Shown one piece after another: positions 1 through 10,575 of a DNA stretch of 64,000 bases. Origin of the DNA: Tethya wilhelma (Eukaryota > Porifera > Demospongiae > Tethyida > Tethyidae); contig CAXIPT010000001.1 in the NCBI GenBank assembly GCA_964030475.1, forward strand, positions 9,501,510 to 9,565,509, given 5' to 3'. A program made the translations under genes and the position numbers. Every line of letters begins with the position of its first letter. The first letter of the stretch is position 1. The notes beneath the pieces were generated by a model. That model did not search any database. It had not been told where the DNA came from and worked only from the letters and a program-made list of their open reading frames with translations.

Positions 1-4
1 ATTC

Positions 5-50
5 CCGTCAATATTTCCGGCTATACCTATACGGTCAGAAATATTGACGG
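5..50. repeat. Short perfect inverted repeat
   Basis: Bases 5-17 and 38-50 are exact reverse complements (13-bp arms) around a 20-base spacer. It could be a miniature element end or a chance hairpin at the window edge. Nothing else is recognised before 177. Confidence 0.6.
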
Positions 51-176
51 TCATGAAGTGCCAAAGTTTAAATGGTCAAATTTAAATTTGCCACTGTGTA
101 TACATGCAGTTCATGCACATACATAAATTCTTCAGCATGCATGTGGTATGAGTGTATGATGTGTCAATTTTGTTAG

Positions 177-822
177 ATATTTCAAATCTCCAACTTCCTC
201 CTAAAATGAAGAAACGTGGACGTCCGAAAGGGAGCGAGTTAACAGCTATAGGTTTACCAAAAAAGAAGCATAAAGAGGGTGGACCAATCCCTTTCATTCT
301 AAAACATCCAAAGGAGAAGGAACAAGGTGTGTTTGTACCACAATACATAACTTGCAGTACTAAGTCTAGTTTGCTTGTGTATATATGCTTATTTTTCCTA
401 ACATGGACAATGTCAAATATTTCAGTCATGCCCTATTCACTTATACAGTTATGTTAGAGTGGTTTGTCTCATCAAGTGATGTAGCCAAAGCTCTTAATGG
501 TCAACTGATTGAGGAAGAAATGGTAGAAACTATACCAGAAAAAGTCCCTAACTGCTGTATTGATGAGAATGTGAATATGTATTACATCAAGAAATACTTT
601 ACAACAGATGCGTGGAAAGTTGTTACCCAAGTGCTGGAGATCAAACAAAGCCAAGATCTACTATGGAGCTGTCGAGTATGCAACAAAGAATTTGAAGGGG
701 ACACTGCTATCGCTTGTGACTCATGCCTTGACTGGTTTCATCTAGGTTGTGTTGGTTTAAAGTGTGCACCAAAAAGGAAAAAGTGGTTCTGTAGATTTTG
801 TTGTATGGTTGATTGTGAATAG
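177..822 (+). CDS. 3' end of a PHD-finger protein gene (two exons)
   Basis: Two exons are seen. Exon 177-326 follows a TTAG acceptor and ends at GTGTGT. Intron 327-457 ends in TTAG. Exon 458-822 runs to TAG. The join is phase 1 and stays open. Exon 1 encodes a basic stretch, KKRGRPKGSEL then GLPKKK, resembling an AT-hook or nuclear signal. Exon 2 has a helical segment and a C-terminal PHD-type zinc finger from about 671 to 805: CRVC, ACDSC, WFHLGC and FCRFC give the Cys4-His-Cys3 pattern. PHD fingers usually bind histone H3 tails, so a nuclear chromatin role is inferred. Earlier exons must lie upstream of the window. I recall related sponge and coral proteins with this basic block plus PHD layout, but none with a known function. 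Many such genes are transposon-associated, and a DUF7869-type gene follows on the same strand. Confidence 0.65.
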
Positions 823-1279
823 AGTTTTTTTAATGTGTACATGCAATCTATTAAAATTTAATTTCCACTTCTTGTTAGCTATTCATACTTACTGTTTGTT
901 TTAATGCTACATTGAGTATATAAAGATTTTTATAGTGTACAGAGCTGTAATACCTGTCTACTCTGTTATATATAATTTTAAAATCGTGAGTTTACCACGA
1001 GGCCTGACTCTGAACTCGTACTCAGTCGTACCCTGATCCGCTACGCGCTCGTATAGCACTTCACGTGATCTACCGGACGAATAGCCTCTGTTGATCGCTT
1101 CCGGCACCGGACGAATAGCCACTGCGAACTTTTTATGCCACCTGGCTTTACACTTACGCGATCACAACAACTCAAATTTTTTTTTTCACTTAATTAGAAT
1201 AAAGTAAAATTTCCAGTCAATTTTCAATTTTTTAGTTCATTCAAATAGAGTACCTCGTGGCATATAACTATTATAGAAG
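823..1279. repeat. Non-coding spacer with a possible small inverted-repeat element
   Basis: No gene is seen. The octamer CCACGAGG at 995-1002 is matched inverted at 1253-1260, and the 15-mer ACCGGACGAATAGCC occurs twice (1072-1086 and 1106-1120). This may be a roughly 265-bp miniature element or the terminal region of the element carrying the next gene. The matching ends are short, so the call is weak. Confidence 0.3.
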
Positions 1280-3318
1280 ATGGCTGCAATGTTGTCTGAG
1301 GAAGTTTTGGAAGGTTATGCGGCTTTTGAGAGGGATTATTCAGTTTATACGAATGAACAGAACATTATTGAACCTGAATCAAGTGAGGATGAAGCAGAGC
1401 AAACTCCTGAACGTCAACCTACTTCTCTAGCTGTAAGCCGCAAGTCTATAGATGTAGAAGAAGACAGGGAGACACAAAAAGAACGTTTAATAATCGATAA
1501 TTTTGTAAGTGACACTTGTAAATGCACACTAGGTGCTGGAAAAAAGCCATGTTCTACTCAATTTTCCTCTGAAGAAATAACTCAGCAAAGAGAATACTGC
1601 CTTTCACTAGAAAAATCACAGCTTGACCTGATTGTGTTGTCTAACTTTCAAGCACTTGGAAAAGATGTTGTATCATCAAGTACAGCTGCTAAACGTACAA
1701 AATACTTGGAATTTTGCTTCAAAGGTAAGCATATTTGCCGAAACACATTCTTGTTTTTGTATACATTAAACGCTATCGCAATCTATTTGAGCACTTCTGT
1801 AAGTGTGGTTTGGTTTTAAGAGAGCATGGAAATTATCGCCAAGCTCCACACAACAGGATGGCCTTTGATGATGTAGAGGCAGTTGTGGAATTCTTGAAAA
1901 ATCTTGCAGCTGTACATGCACTACCACTTCCAGGACGACTTCCTGGACACAAGGACAAAGCTCTACTTCTACCCTCAGATATGGGTAAGCGGTCTGTGTA
2001 TCGCCAATACGTAAGGCTGTGTTCAGATGACAATAAACCTCACATCAGTTGGTCAAAATTTCATTCTCTTTGGATGGAACTTGTCCCTCACATTTGTACA
2101 ATACGTCCAGCTACTGACCTTTGCTTTGTATGCCAACAGAATAATGATGCAATTCAGAAAGCTAGTAATCTACTGGAAGATGAAAAAACTGAACGGTTGA
2201 AGCAGGCAGAGGCTAATTTACGTCAAGCAAAACTTCAACGAGCAAACTATAATGATGCATGCTCTAATGCAAAGGCAAAGAGAGAGAAGTTTTTAGAAAC
2301 TGCATCTCCTTTAGATAAATATGATGGTCCAATGCATTATAGCTTTGACTATGCCCAAGGTGTCCATTACCCATCAAACCCATTGCAACCTGGACCTGCT
2401 TATTTTAAATCAGGACGTAAATGTGGGATTTTTGGAGTAGCATGCGAGCCTCTAAACTTTCAAGTTAACTATTTGATTGATGAAGATGATGATCCTGGAA
2501 AAGGTGCTAATGCTACTGTCAGCATGCTGCATCATTTTTTCAACAACCATGCCATACAAGCTAGTGAATTGTCATTACATGCTGATAACTGTGTCGGCCA
2601 AAACAAGAATAATATACTTACGCAATATCTACTTTGGCGTGTGATGACTGGATTAAACAAGGCAGTGACTTTGTCTTTTATGTTAGTAGGGCATACTAAA
2701 TTTGCGCCTGATAGATTCTTTGGCCTGATAAAGAAGCGGTATCGATGCACACCTGTTTACTCGATCAGTGACATGGTAACTGTTGTTAAGTCATCCACGG
2801 TAGCAGAAGTTAACAAAGTACAACTGAGCAAAACTATTGCTGGCGGGCGACAAGTTGTTTGGAGAGATTGGAAGTCATTTTTGAGTAGTTTTTTTCGACA
2901 TATTCCACAAATTACTACTTATCACCACTTCCGATTTGATTCCAATTACCCTGGAATGGTGTTTGTTAAAGAATTTGCAGATAGGCCAGAAGAAACTGTG
3001 GATGTGTCTAAGACTAACACTGATCTAGAACTACATTCAGCAAGGCTTCCAGAGGAGATTGAGCCAACAGGAATGGATTTAAAAAGAAGATGGTACCTTT
3101 ATGAAGAAATTCGTCCTCTCTGTATGAGTTCTGAAGGCAAAGATCTAACTTGCCCAAAACCGTCTCAACCTAAACCAGGAAGTGATAACCACACTCAGTC
3201 TGATACAGCTACTGCTGGGCAGAAAAGAAAGCGAACTTGTAGCCACTGTCATCAGGAAGGTCATACAAAAACAAAGAAAGGCAAACTTTCTTGTCCTCTA
3301 CTTTTGTCTCAAAAATAG
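1280..3318 (+). pseudogene. DUF7869-type element gene with one frameshift
   Basis: Two overlapping frames (1280 to about 1765, then about 1765-3318) read as one protein of about 670 residues if a single-base shift near 1765 is allowed. The first part is acidic and then has a short Cys pattern (CKC...C). The second part begins with a segment resembling the helical region preceding a DUF7869 core. A Lys/Ala-rich coiled coil lies at about 2170-2310. The core has DYAQGVHYP (from 2347), HADNCVGQNKN (from 2578) and GHTKFAPD (from 2689), a spacing suggesting an RNase H-like metal-binding fold. The C-terminus carries a CxxC...GH...CP zinc knuckle from 3238. Family members are numerous in corals, sponges and fungi and behave like transposable elements, but their biochemistry is not established to my knowledge. 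The shift may be a true mutation or a sequencing error, since the rest is clean. Confidence 0.6.
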
Positions 3319-3509
3319 TTGTAAAATTGTGTAAACGTATGTATCTTTGATGTGTTATACAGCTACTAATAATGTTTATTTCAGCTTCAAAATAATGTAA
3401 TCAATAGAGGGAGGCCTCAAGATCATATTTTCAGTAAAATCTTAATTTTCATAAAATTTCACTTTAGTACCCTTTTTGCGTGGCCAGTCACAATTAATTT
3501 AAGTGCACC

Positions 3510-3812
3510 ATGCATGCACATGCAGGTGAAGCAACACAGCTAGCTCATCAATTGGGCATGCAGTGTATGTGTGTTCTGCAAGACAAGGAAAAGGTGGAGG
3601 AAGTTGTAAAAAGTATCGGCTATGATTTCGAACATACAGACTCATCCAAGCTGCTTGACGAATTGAGCAGGCTGTCATTTGGTCAACAAGCCAGACGAAA
3701 CAGTACCTCCTCTAACGATACCGTACCTGAGGAATCTCATACTACTGGAACATCTCCCACTCATGCATCTGTACAAACGGTACCCACCCGAAAAACAAGG
3801 AGTAGTGGCTAG
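3510..3812 (+). CDS. Hypothetical Ser/Thr-rich reading frame, possibly a last exon
   Basis: This frame of about 100 residues starts within a CATGCAGG context that could also be a splice acceptor near 3524. It encodes a helical part (EKVEEVVKSIGYDFEH) followed by a polar tail rich in Ser, Thr and Pro and ending KTRSSG. I do not recognise it. It lies between the DUF7869 gene and the DIRS relic and could be the final exon of an older gene interrupted by these elements. Confidence 0.25.
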   Translation: MHAHAGEATQLAHQLGMQCMCVLQDKEKVEEVVKSIGYDFEHTDSSKLLDELSRLSFGQQARRNSTSSNDTVPEESHTTGTSPTHASVQTVPTRKTRSSG

Positions 3813-4017
3813 GAATTGAAATGGTCCAAAGAAATGGGGGCAAGCAACCCAGTAGAGTAACTATAATTAATTCTAACACACCTAGCTATACTCTCATCAC
3901 AATGTGGGTATAAGGTCATGAGAATTTGCATGTGAGCTGAGTTTACTGTATAGATAATGATTAGTGTGCTTCGTATTTGCATCTGTTGTTGGAGTTGTGT
4001 GGAAGGTTGGGGATTCC

Positions 4018-5037
4018 CAGTCTGCACTACGACCTACAATTTCCCATACATTTTCAGTCACAGCCGGGAAACAGTGCATTCTGGTTTCCATGCCAATCAT
4101 TTCGTAGTCCATGTTTCATGACGTAAGCGAAGTGTTCCCTCGCACAATTTCCATCAGTGAGATTGCGACTACTTAGTGTAACAAATGCGGAGTCCTTGGC
4201 AGCTGCGCACTAATTCTATTATTCACGTTTTACGTCACACAAAGTTTGCACATGAGCCAAGAAATTGAAAAGGACAATTTCCAATCTTTCACTGTGAATA
4301 TCTTTCGTTATTCAAAGAAAATCAATTGCACTATTTAATATGTTAAATATCATAATGTATCCTATCAATCGATGATAACTGATTGTGCTGGATTCTTTCT
4401 ATTCTAGTGCCCATTTGTTCTGAACATGACACAGCTCAATAATCATCAAACAGGGGGGATGGTTCCTGCTGTGGTGAATGAAAAAAACAAAGCATCAAAA
4501 ATAATGACAATCATAAATAGTAAGAAATATAACAGTACTTTTGTAAACAGTTTAATACAGTGTCCTGCAAAACAAGAGCTGTGATACAGAAAGCTTTTAA
4601 AAATGGTAAAACTAACTAATTTTGCTTGGTCTCAATATCTTGTGGCAAAATTCAAGTAAAAGAGGCTTTGAATACCTCGTAGATAGAATCTAGAGACATT
4701 TCAATGGCAGGAACCGAGTGCCCATTTTTAGTGAAAATGGCTAAAATCGAAATTTTTGCCATTAGTACCTGTATAAATAAAGCTTAGTTATGCTACAAAT
4801 TCATGTTAGGTAGCTAAAGAAAGCTCAAACATGGTAAAAATAAGTTGCTTTACCTTGAAAACTAGTCAAATGTCGCCATAGTCCCCTCAATAGCTCGTAG
4901 TGTCGACTTGTTTCAGGAGCTTTTCAGGCGGCCATCTTAAAATTTCCCCATACAAATTTCCCTATCTAAAATCCCACTTCCGGGTGCATTTTTCATTTCC
5001 GGGTGTGACTGAAAATTGTAGGTCGTCCTGTAGACTG
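4018..5037. mobile_element. 1,020-bp non-autonomous inverted-repeat DNA transposon inside the DIRS RT frame
   Basis: Left end 4018 starts CAGTCTGCACTACGACC and right end 5037 is the inverted match CAGTCTACAGGACGACC. Homology continues inward for about 50 bp (GACCTACAATTT, then CAGTCACA and CCGG), with a 12-base insertion in the left arm. TCC at 4015-4017 is repeated at 5038-5040, a 3-bp target duplication. Removing the element and one TCC rejoins the DIRS reading frame, which confirms both boundaries. The interior holds no convincing gene. A 3-bp duplication is usual for PIF/Harbinger and CACTA elements, but the terminal bases do not place it firmly in either. Confidence 0.8.
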
Positions 5038-5040
5038 TCC

Positions 5041-5942
5041 AGTTGCAGATCACAAGGTGGAGGGCCCAGTGACACTGTTGATCTTTTTAGGTATCTTGCT
5101 GGATACCTTGAAGGGTGATATGAGACTTCCTGAGGAAAAATTGCGACATTTACGTAGTCGTTTGGAAGATTGGATAGGTCGCAAGAGATGTACGAAGCGA
5201 GAGCTGCTATCAATTGCTGGTCTCCTACAACATGCAGCGAGAGTTGTTCGTCCGGGAAGATCCTTCATTAGAAGGTTGTTTGATTTAAGTACAACGGTGC
5301 GGAAGCCTACTCATTACGTGAATCTGAATGTTGATGTTAGATCTGATTTGGCATGGTGGCATCAGTTCCTGGAGGAGTGGAATAGGGTATCATTCTTGGA
5401 GGCAGTAGGTCGGGTGGAGCCGTCAATCTGTGTAACATCAGATGCATCTGGTAACTGGGGGTGCATGTGGGGCGTACTGGGAGTCCCATTGGTTCCAGTT
5501 GGCATGGGCAGATGCAGTTGGATCTGGCGAGCTTTGTATTGCCACTAAGGAGCTGATCCTCATTGTATTGGCAGCTGCTGTATGGGGAAAATGTTGGAGC
5601 CGACAGTTGATTCAGTGTCGGTGTGATAACAGTGCAGTTGTTGCAGTGTTGAATACGAGGTCCTGTCGGGACAAGAGTCTGATGCATTTGTTGCGGTGTT
5701 TGGCTTTCTTTGAGGCCAAGGGTAACTTCCGTTCAATGGGAACACACATTCCAGGAAAACAAAACATGTTGGCTGATGATCTCACTCTTGATAGGCTTTC
5801 ACATTTTTTGCAGGACCAGGAACAGATGGTTTCAGTGACGGTGTTGCCTCAGCCTCTAATAGAGATGCTGATTACCCACAAACCAGATTGGACCTCACAA
5901 TGCTGGAGAGAGATGTTCAGCGCTATATGGAGCTTGGTCTAG
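5041..5942 (+). pseudogene. DIRS reverse transcriptase tail and RNase H
   Basis: The first frame (to 5548) carries the RT end (FLGI then a D..RLPEEKL segment), the typical basic connector with a CTKREL..AGLLQHAARVV pattern, and the start of RNase H (TSDASGNWGC). The reading then shifts to a second frame (5442-5942) with CDNSAVVAVLN and HIPGKQNMLADDL, the later RNase H motifs, so one frameshift falls at about 5460-5520. The domain order is that of DIRS-like pol. In an active element it would copy RNA to DNA and degrade the RNA template. The end overlaps the start of the recombinase frame, as is common in this family. Confidence 0.75.
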
Positions 5943-6876
5943 CTCCCTCAACAAGAAAAACATATCATGCTGGTGTCAAAAAGTTTGTACAGTTTTGTTC
6001 TATGTATAATGTATCAACCCCATTACCTGTAATACAGTCATTTCTTTGTTCATTTATATCTCATCTAGCTAATCTAGATTTAGTTTATGGTACAATAAAG
6101 ACATACTTGGCCGCAGTCAGGCATGTTCATGTAGTTCTGGGGCTTCCTGAACTGTGTGCCTTTGAGATGCCAAGGTTATCATTGGTGAAGCGAGGGATCC
6201 AGTGTGCTCAGAGTCACGGTTCTAAAGTGAGAAAGACTCGTTTACCAATAACTTTAAAGATTCTCCCCCAGTTGAGGTCATTGTGGGTAAGGGTCATCAT
6301 GGACTACGATACCGTAATGATCTGGGCCGTGTGCTGTACAGCATTTTTCATATTCTTTTGCATGGGAGAGCTCGATCACATCGCAGACGATTAGTGTGGT
6401 AGGCTCACATTTTGTGCTCTGGTGCAAGACAACCATGGTGCAAGACAACCATAGATAACCATGAGCATCCGTCTGCTGTTAGAATCAGGCTTGGTTCATC
6501 TAAGACGGATCGATTGGGCGAAGGAGTAGATATTATTCTAGGCAAAACCAGCACAGATTTATGCCCTGTAGTGGCGCTTCTATCGTACTTAGTGCGTAGA
6601 GGCGGTGAGCCAGGACCTTTGTTTATCATGGAAGACAGACGTTTTCTGACGAAGGAGATTGTTGTCCAGCGAGTGAAAACAGCTCTTACAACGTTGGGGG
6701 TGGACTGTAAGCTCTACGCTGGCCATAGCTTTAGAATTGGGCCCGCAACCACAGCAGCAGAGAAAGGAGTGGAAGATTTAGTAATTAAGTTGATGGGTCG
6801 TTGGGAGAGTTCTGCGTATCAGCTGTATGTACGTCCATCCAGAGAGTCCCTGATATCGGTATCAAAAAAAAGCTAG
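5888..6876 (+). pseudogene. DIRS-type tyrosine recombinase, inactivated
   Basis: Frame 5888-6394 holds the N-terminal SAM-like core-binding domain (LAPSTRKTYHAGVKKFVQFC) and the start of the catalytic domain. Frame 6412-6876 holds the rest, with GHSFRIG (His 6724-6726, Arg 6733-6735) and the terminal RWESSAYQLYVR carrying the nucleophile Tyr (6817 or 6826). The first catalytic Arg, expected before MGE, is Cys (TGC, 6359-6361), consistent with a CGC to TGC change. A stop and frame change at 6392-6412 also break the gene. Intact proteins of this type integrate circular cDNA by strand exchange. Confidence 0.8.
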
Positions 6877-7440
6877 TATCCTAACTAATCTGTCAGGATT
6901 ATGGTGTAATATTTTATGGTCCTTACATGTTTATATCATGATATCAGTTGTGCATTGTTTGTGCTATTGTTGGGTTATATTTAGGCTCTATTGGGGTCTT
7001 TTATTTGTGTTCATTTAATAATGTGGGTTGTAATCGTTTTATCGTGTTTTCACCTCGGATCGTTACCGCTTGGAGGGGTAGTCTCCGCCGGTCATTAGTT
7101 GTACGGCGTCGACTTCTGGTTGGAGGGTTTTTTCGGGGTGGCAGCCCCTCCAAAGTTGGCTCCAAGTGGGCAGGCGAAGGAAGATTATCGCTTGGTCTAG
7201 GAAAGAGGGGCAGGGCTGCAGATCGGTAAATTGCCTGCAGAGTCATTAGATACACGCGCTCCCCAGTGTGGTATATCGTTTAGGACAACTCGGCACACCC
7301 TCCATTCATAGCTAATATTAGTGGTAGGCTAATTCAGCAACTAACCAGTTAATCAAAAATGAAGCTGATGCGTGCTGTTTTTTAAAGTTAACACAACGTA
7401 TGGTCTTATGCCATATTACCACATTGTGGTCTGATCAGGT
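6877..7440. other. DIRS 3' tail and spacer
   Basis: After the recombinase stop comes about 170 bp of AT-rich sequence, then a GC-rich segment (7040-7230) with CTCCGCC and GGGGTGGCAGCCCCTCC. I take this as the 3' untranslated part of the DIRS element. From 7260 to 7440 nothing is recognised. Confidence 0.35.
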
Positions 7441-7528
7441 GACCCTTGATTCCCACATTTTGTAATTTGGTGTGTAATCATGTCAAAATTACAAGCTGGT
7501 GTATGCTCTTTTCTAACTTGAATAACAG

Positions 7529-7808
7529 GACAGAGAGAGAGAAATATGCTAAGCATAAGCATAAAGCTGAGAAATATCCTTCCAACTACACTAGTATCAT
7601 AATTGATGGTATGGATCAGGATAAGACTAATATCCCCCACATCATTTCCAATCCCAAGTCAATTGCTGGACAGTTTACTTTAGAAACACATGTGACAGGT
7701 GTTCGTGTTCATGGTAGAGGGTCAGTCATGGTAATCGATTGCCAACAATTTTCACACGATACCAATTTAACCATCGAAATACTCTTGCAGTCTCTTCAAA
7801 CATACAAG
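7529..7808 (+). pseudogene. DUF7869-type core fragment
   Basis: An exon-like segment after an AACAG acceptor, ending at CAAG|GTATAT. It encodes EREKYAKHKHKAEKYP, then SIIIDGMDQDKTNIPH, VTGVRVHGRG and FSHDTNLTIEILL. This matches the start of the DUF7869 core: the Asp in DGMDQ, then the HGRG turn, then HD.NLTI. It comes from a different subfamily than the gene at 1.3-3.3 kb. The downstream half of the core (the D-N-x motif and the GHTHED-type motif) is missing, so this is a fragment. Confidence 0.6.
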
Positions 7809-7862
7809 GTATATATATACATGTACATGCTATCAGCTCTCAACTAACATCGTGTGCTTCAG

Positions 7863-8431
7863 AGATACCCAATGCGCAATACTGAAATTGGAGGTGGATG
7901 GAGGAAACTACTGTGGTGTCAACATCGAGGTGGATCCAGCTAACTTTTCCTATTGTGACCTCAACTTAACAGAGGAGCAGGGAGACAAGTGTATGCTATA
8001 TGCATCATCGCAACTCCTCCAAATGTACACATCATATTGGATACCATGAAGAAAGAACAGTACCATGCTGAAATGGGATTCTGGGACACAGAAGCTACAC
8101 CAAAGAGAAGTACATAAACATTTGAACTGATTACATATCATACTTATTATTTGTGTCCAGGTGATAGCATTTGTCGTGGCAAGTACTAACACTAGTTGTG
8201 GGTATATACAACAAGGAAGTGGTGCAAACGAGTAGCAATTTCCTACTAGGACAAAGAGTACAAATGTACAAGACTTTGACAGAGTACTTTACAGTTGAAG
8301 GTGACTGGATCCTGGAGATGCAACCAAAAAATGGTATAAAATTATGTTACATGACCATAGATGCAACACAAATAGTTGCATTCCCAGCAAACAACACAGC
8401 CCCTTTTGCTTCCAATGTTTTTTTTTTTTAA
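7863..8431 (+). other. Exon-like hypothetical segments
   Basis: After a GCTTCAG acceptor at 7862 a frame runs to 8049 (VDGGNYCGVNIEVDPANF, then LTEEQGDKC). A second frame, 8171-8431, contains VEGDWILEMQPKNGIKLCYM. The composition looks coding but I recognise no domain. The segments do not continue the preceding DUF7869 core, so they may be another gene's exons. From 8432 to 8590 nothing is recognised. Confidence 0.25.
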
Positions 8432-8589
8432 AAACTGTGACAATATACAGAACCGCTTCTTTGACATGTATCTTGTCATTTGCTGTACTATCAGTATCTG
8501 ATTCAGTTGTTTTACAGTAAGGTTTCCAGCTTCAAGTATCCAAGAAAACAAGAACTGATCGCTAGAATTGCACATTAGGCCAAGAGAGT

Positions 8590-9028
8590 CTGTCTTTCAT
8601 TTTACTCTCCAGTGTTTTTAAATCTCTCAATACTGCAGTTGAACAACTAGAAATGGTTGTGTCACTGTAATGTGTAAGACAACTACCCTGATAATTTTAT
8701 TCTTTTGTACCACTTGGTCCTGAAGAAATTGCTGACATCACCTGCTTCGCTGTTGTCCAGTCTTTAGGCTCTTCTCAGATAAGCTTTGTAGACTACTTAC
8801 TGCTTTTAGTGTGCTTTGTATTCCTTAAATTACATCGACTTTATCTTCTTGCAGCGATAGACTATATAAGCAGAGAAGGAGGTTGAGTGCATCTGCATAT
8901 TTAGAACATCCCACAATTATCTTTCCCTGTGACCATTTCAGTAAATATCCTCTCATACGTGCTCTATCAATGGAAGTATCTTCGGCTAAAGTAGCAAGAT
9001 GAGCTATGTAAGCTCCGTAGTGCTCCAC
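8590..9028 (-). pseudogene. hAT-like transposase C-terminal relic
   Basis: Read on the minus strand from 9028, the frame gives YGAYIAHLATLAEDTSIDRARMRGYLLKW and then IIVGCSKYADAL and LYSLSLQEDKVDVI. This is the helical region that follows the catalytic core in ZNF862/KIAA1586-type hAT proteins. Beyond 8825 the homology continues with stops and shifts (a KAYLRRA..RLDNSEAGDV stretch). It is a decayed fragment on the opposite strand to its neighbours. Confidence 0.45.
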
Positions 9029-9074
9029 TACCCTTAGGAGAGCTCTTCACTTGTGAATAATCCACCTCGTCCCA

Positions 9075-10545
9075 ATGGCACGAATAGGCAAGTTTCCACC
9101 ATCAGAAAACACAAAATTAATATTTCTTTTAAGTACACCAATCGAAACTTTAGAGAAAGAAAACGATCAATTAAAGAAGAAGGTGGTCACCCTGTCTGAC
9201 CAGATTAGATTAGTTGGAGATGAAGTGGCACCTAAGAGAAGAAAGCCCTTTGATGATCTAAGTGAGAGACAGCAACATCGTGTTAAGCAAGGACAAGCAG
9301 TTGTAAGGCATCTTTAGGTTGGCTTGACGAACAAGGCTATACACCTGTGAGTGTTCAAGTATTCAATAGGACCACAAAAGAGGTAGAAATGATCACAATG
9401 GAGAATGTGGAACATCTTCTTGGTGCTACATCAGAAATTGGTGAATGTGACTTAGACATGCTGGACATGATGCTATATGTTAAGGATTCTTATAGCATCT
9501 CACATGTTGCATACCATGAGATGGCTCAAATTTGTAAGCAAATGCCACGTCAGTACAAGATAAAGGAACGAATCAAGGAACTTAATGAACAATGGAACAT
9601 TACACCACTACCAAACTCAATTGAAGGTGTACAGCAGTATTTGGAAGAGAGACTACGAGTACGTGTTGAACATTTGATGAAAGTTTCCACTGGAGAGAGT
9701 GAATTTATGAAGACAAAGAAGCTTCGGGTTAAATTATCAGGTGATGGAACTTGGATTGGAAAACGACTCCATGTTGTGTGTTTCACCTTTACTTTGCTTG
9801 AAGAGGAAGATTCCACCAGTTCGTATGAAGGAAACCACATTTTAGCAGTGTTCAAAGCACCCGAAAAGTATCCCTCACTGAGGGATGCTTTAGAAGACAT
9901 CATCAACAATGTTCAACGGCTCACGGAAATTCAAGTTGGTGACAATGTTTTCAACATTCAGTACTTCTTAGGAGGTGACTGGAAATTTCTAGCAGCTGTC
10001 ACTGGGATTGATGCAGCTAGTAGCAACTATGCCTGTATCTGGTGCAAGTGTAGTAAGGAAGAGCGGTACGATCCTACTAAAAAGTGGTCAATAACCGATG
10101 AAACGAAAGGAGCACGCACGATTGAAGAAAATGCAAGGAATGCTACACTACCAAAATCAAGAAAAGAATACAATGTTTCTAATTATACAATCCTCCTCTC
10201 TTTCCAACCATTCCACTCAGTCACACAGTCATCGATAACCTCCACCTCTTCCTACGTGTTTCGGACGTTTTGATTGATTTGCTGATCACTGAGCTTCGAC
10301 GACAGAATGCAATTAGTCAGTCTAGGAAATTCACAGGACAGTTTTCGATTTCTCAATTCAAGCACCTCGATTCATACGAGAAATTCGTGAAGTCATTAGG
10401 AATCCCCTTTAGTTCTTATATGTCAGAAGAGTCGAAGCAACTTAAGTACAGAACACTTACTGGACCTGAAAAGTTAAAGTTATTTCAGAACATCAGAATA
10501 AAGAATGTTAATAAGTTAATGTTAATAAGATTGAACATTTTATAA
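9075..10545 (+). pseudogene. Transposase-like gene with a RAG1/Transib-like residue pattern, truncated
   Basis: Three frames read as one gene: 9075 to about 9310, about 9315-10187, and about 10187-10545, with two single-base shifts. The start is a coiled coil (LEKENDQLKKKV). The middle has KLSGDGTWIG (Asp codon 9743), a beta-rich FTFTLLEEE stretch, AVFKAPEKYPSLRDAL, GGDWKFLAAVTGID (Asp codon 9977) and a CxxCxC cluster (10034-10051). In RAG1/Transib proteins a DG motif, a second Asp and a CxxC zinc site occur in the same order, so I infer an RNase H-fold transposase. The third acidic residue and downstream His are absent because the gene stops at about 10545, next to the copia element. Closely similar proteins are widespread in corals and sponges and are annotated as uncharacterized. 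This could instead be another DDE superfamily. Confidence 0.5.
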
Positions 10546-10575
10546 CATTAACAAAAATATAAAGAACTGATGTGA

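Larger units (their letters stand above)
3965..7230 (+). mobile_element. Decayed DIRS-type retrotransposon (tyrosine recombinase element)
   Basis: The right-hand part of a DIRS/Ngaro-like element: RT tail, RNase H and tyrosine recombinase in that order, all on the plus strand. The RT frame starts just after a stop at 3964-3966, runs to 4017, is interrupted by a separate 1,020-bp element, and resumes at 5038-5041. Several frameshifts and one lost catalytic residue show it is dead. The GC-richer tail (about 7040-7230) is probably the element's 3' region; I could not define terminal repeats. The catalytic RT palm (YxDD) is not recognisable upstream of 3965. Confidence 0.7.

Noticed and set aside
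3809..4112. Minus-strand frames over the left end of the 1,020-bp element
   Set aside because: They cross the element boundary at 4018 and have no homology; they are shadows of the DIRS frame and the inverted repeat.
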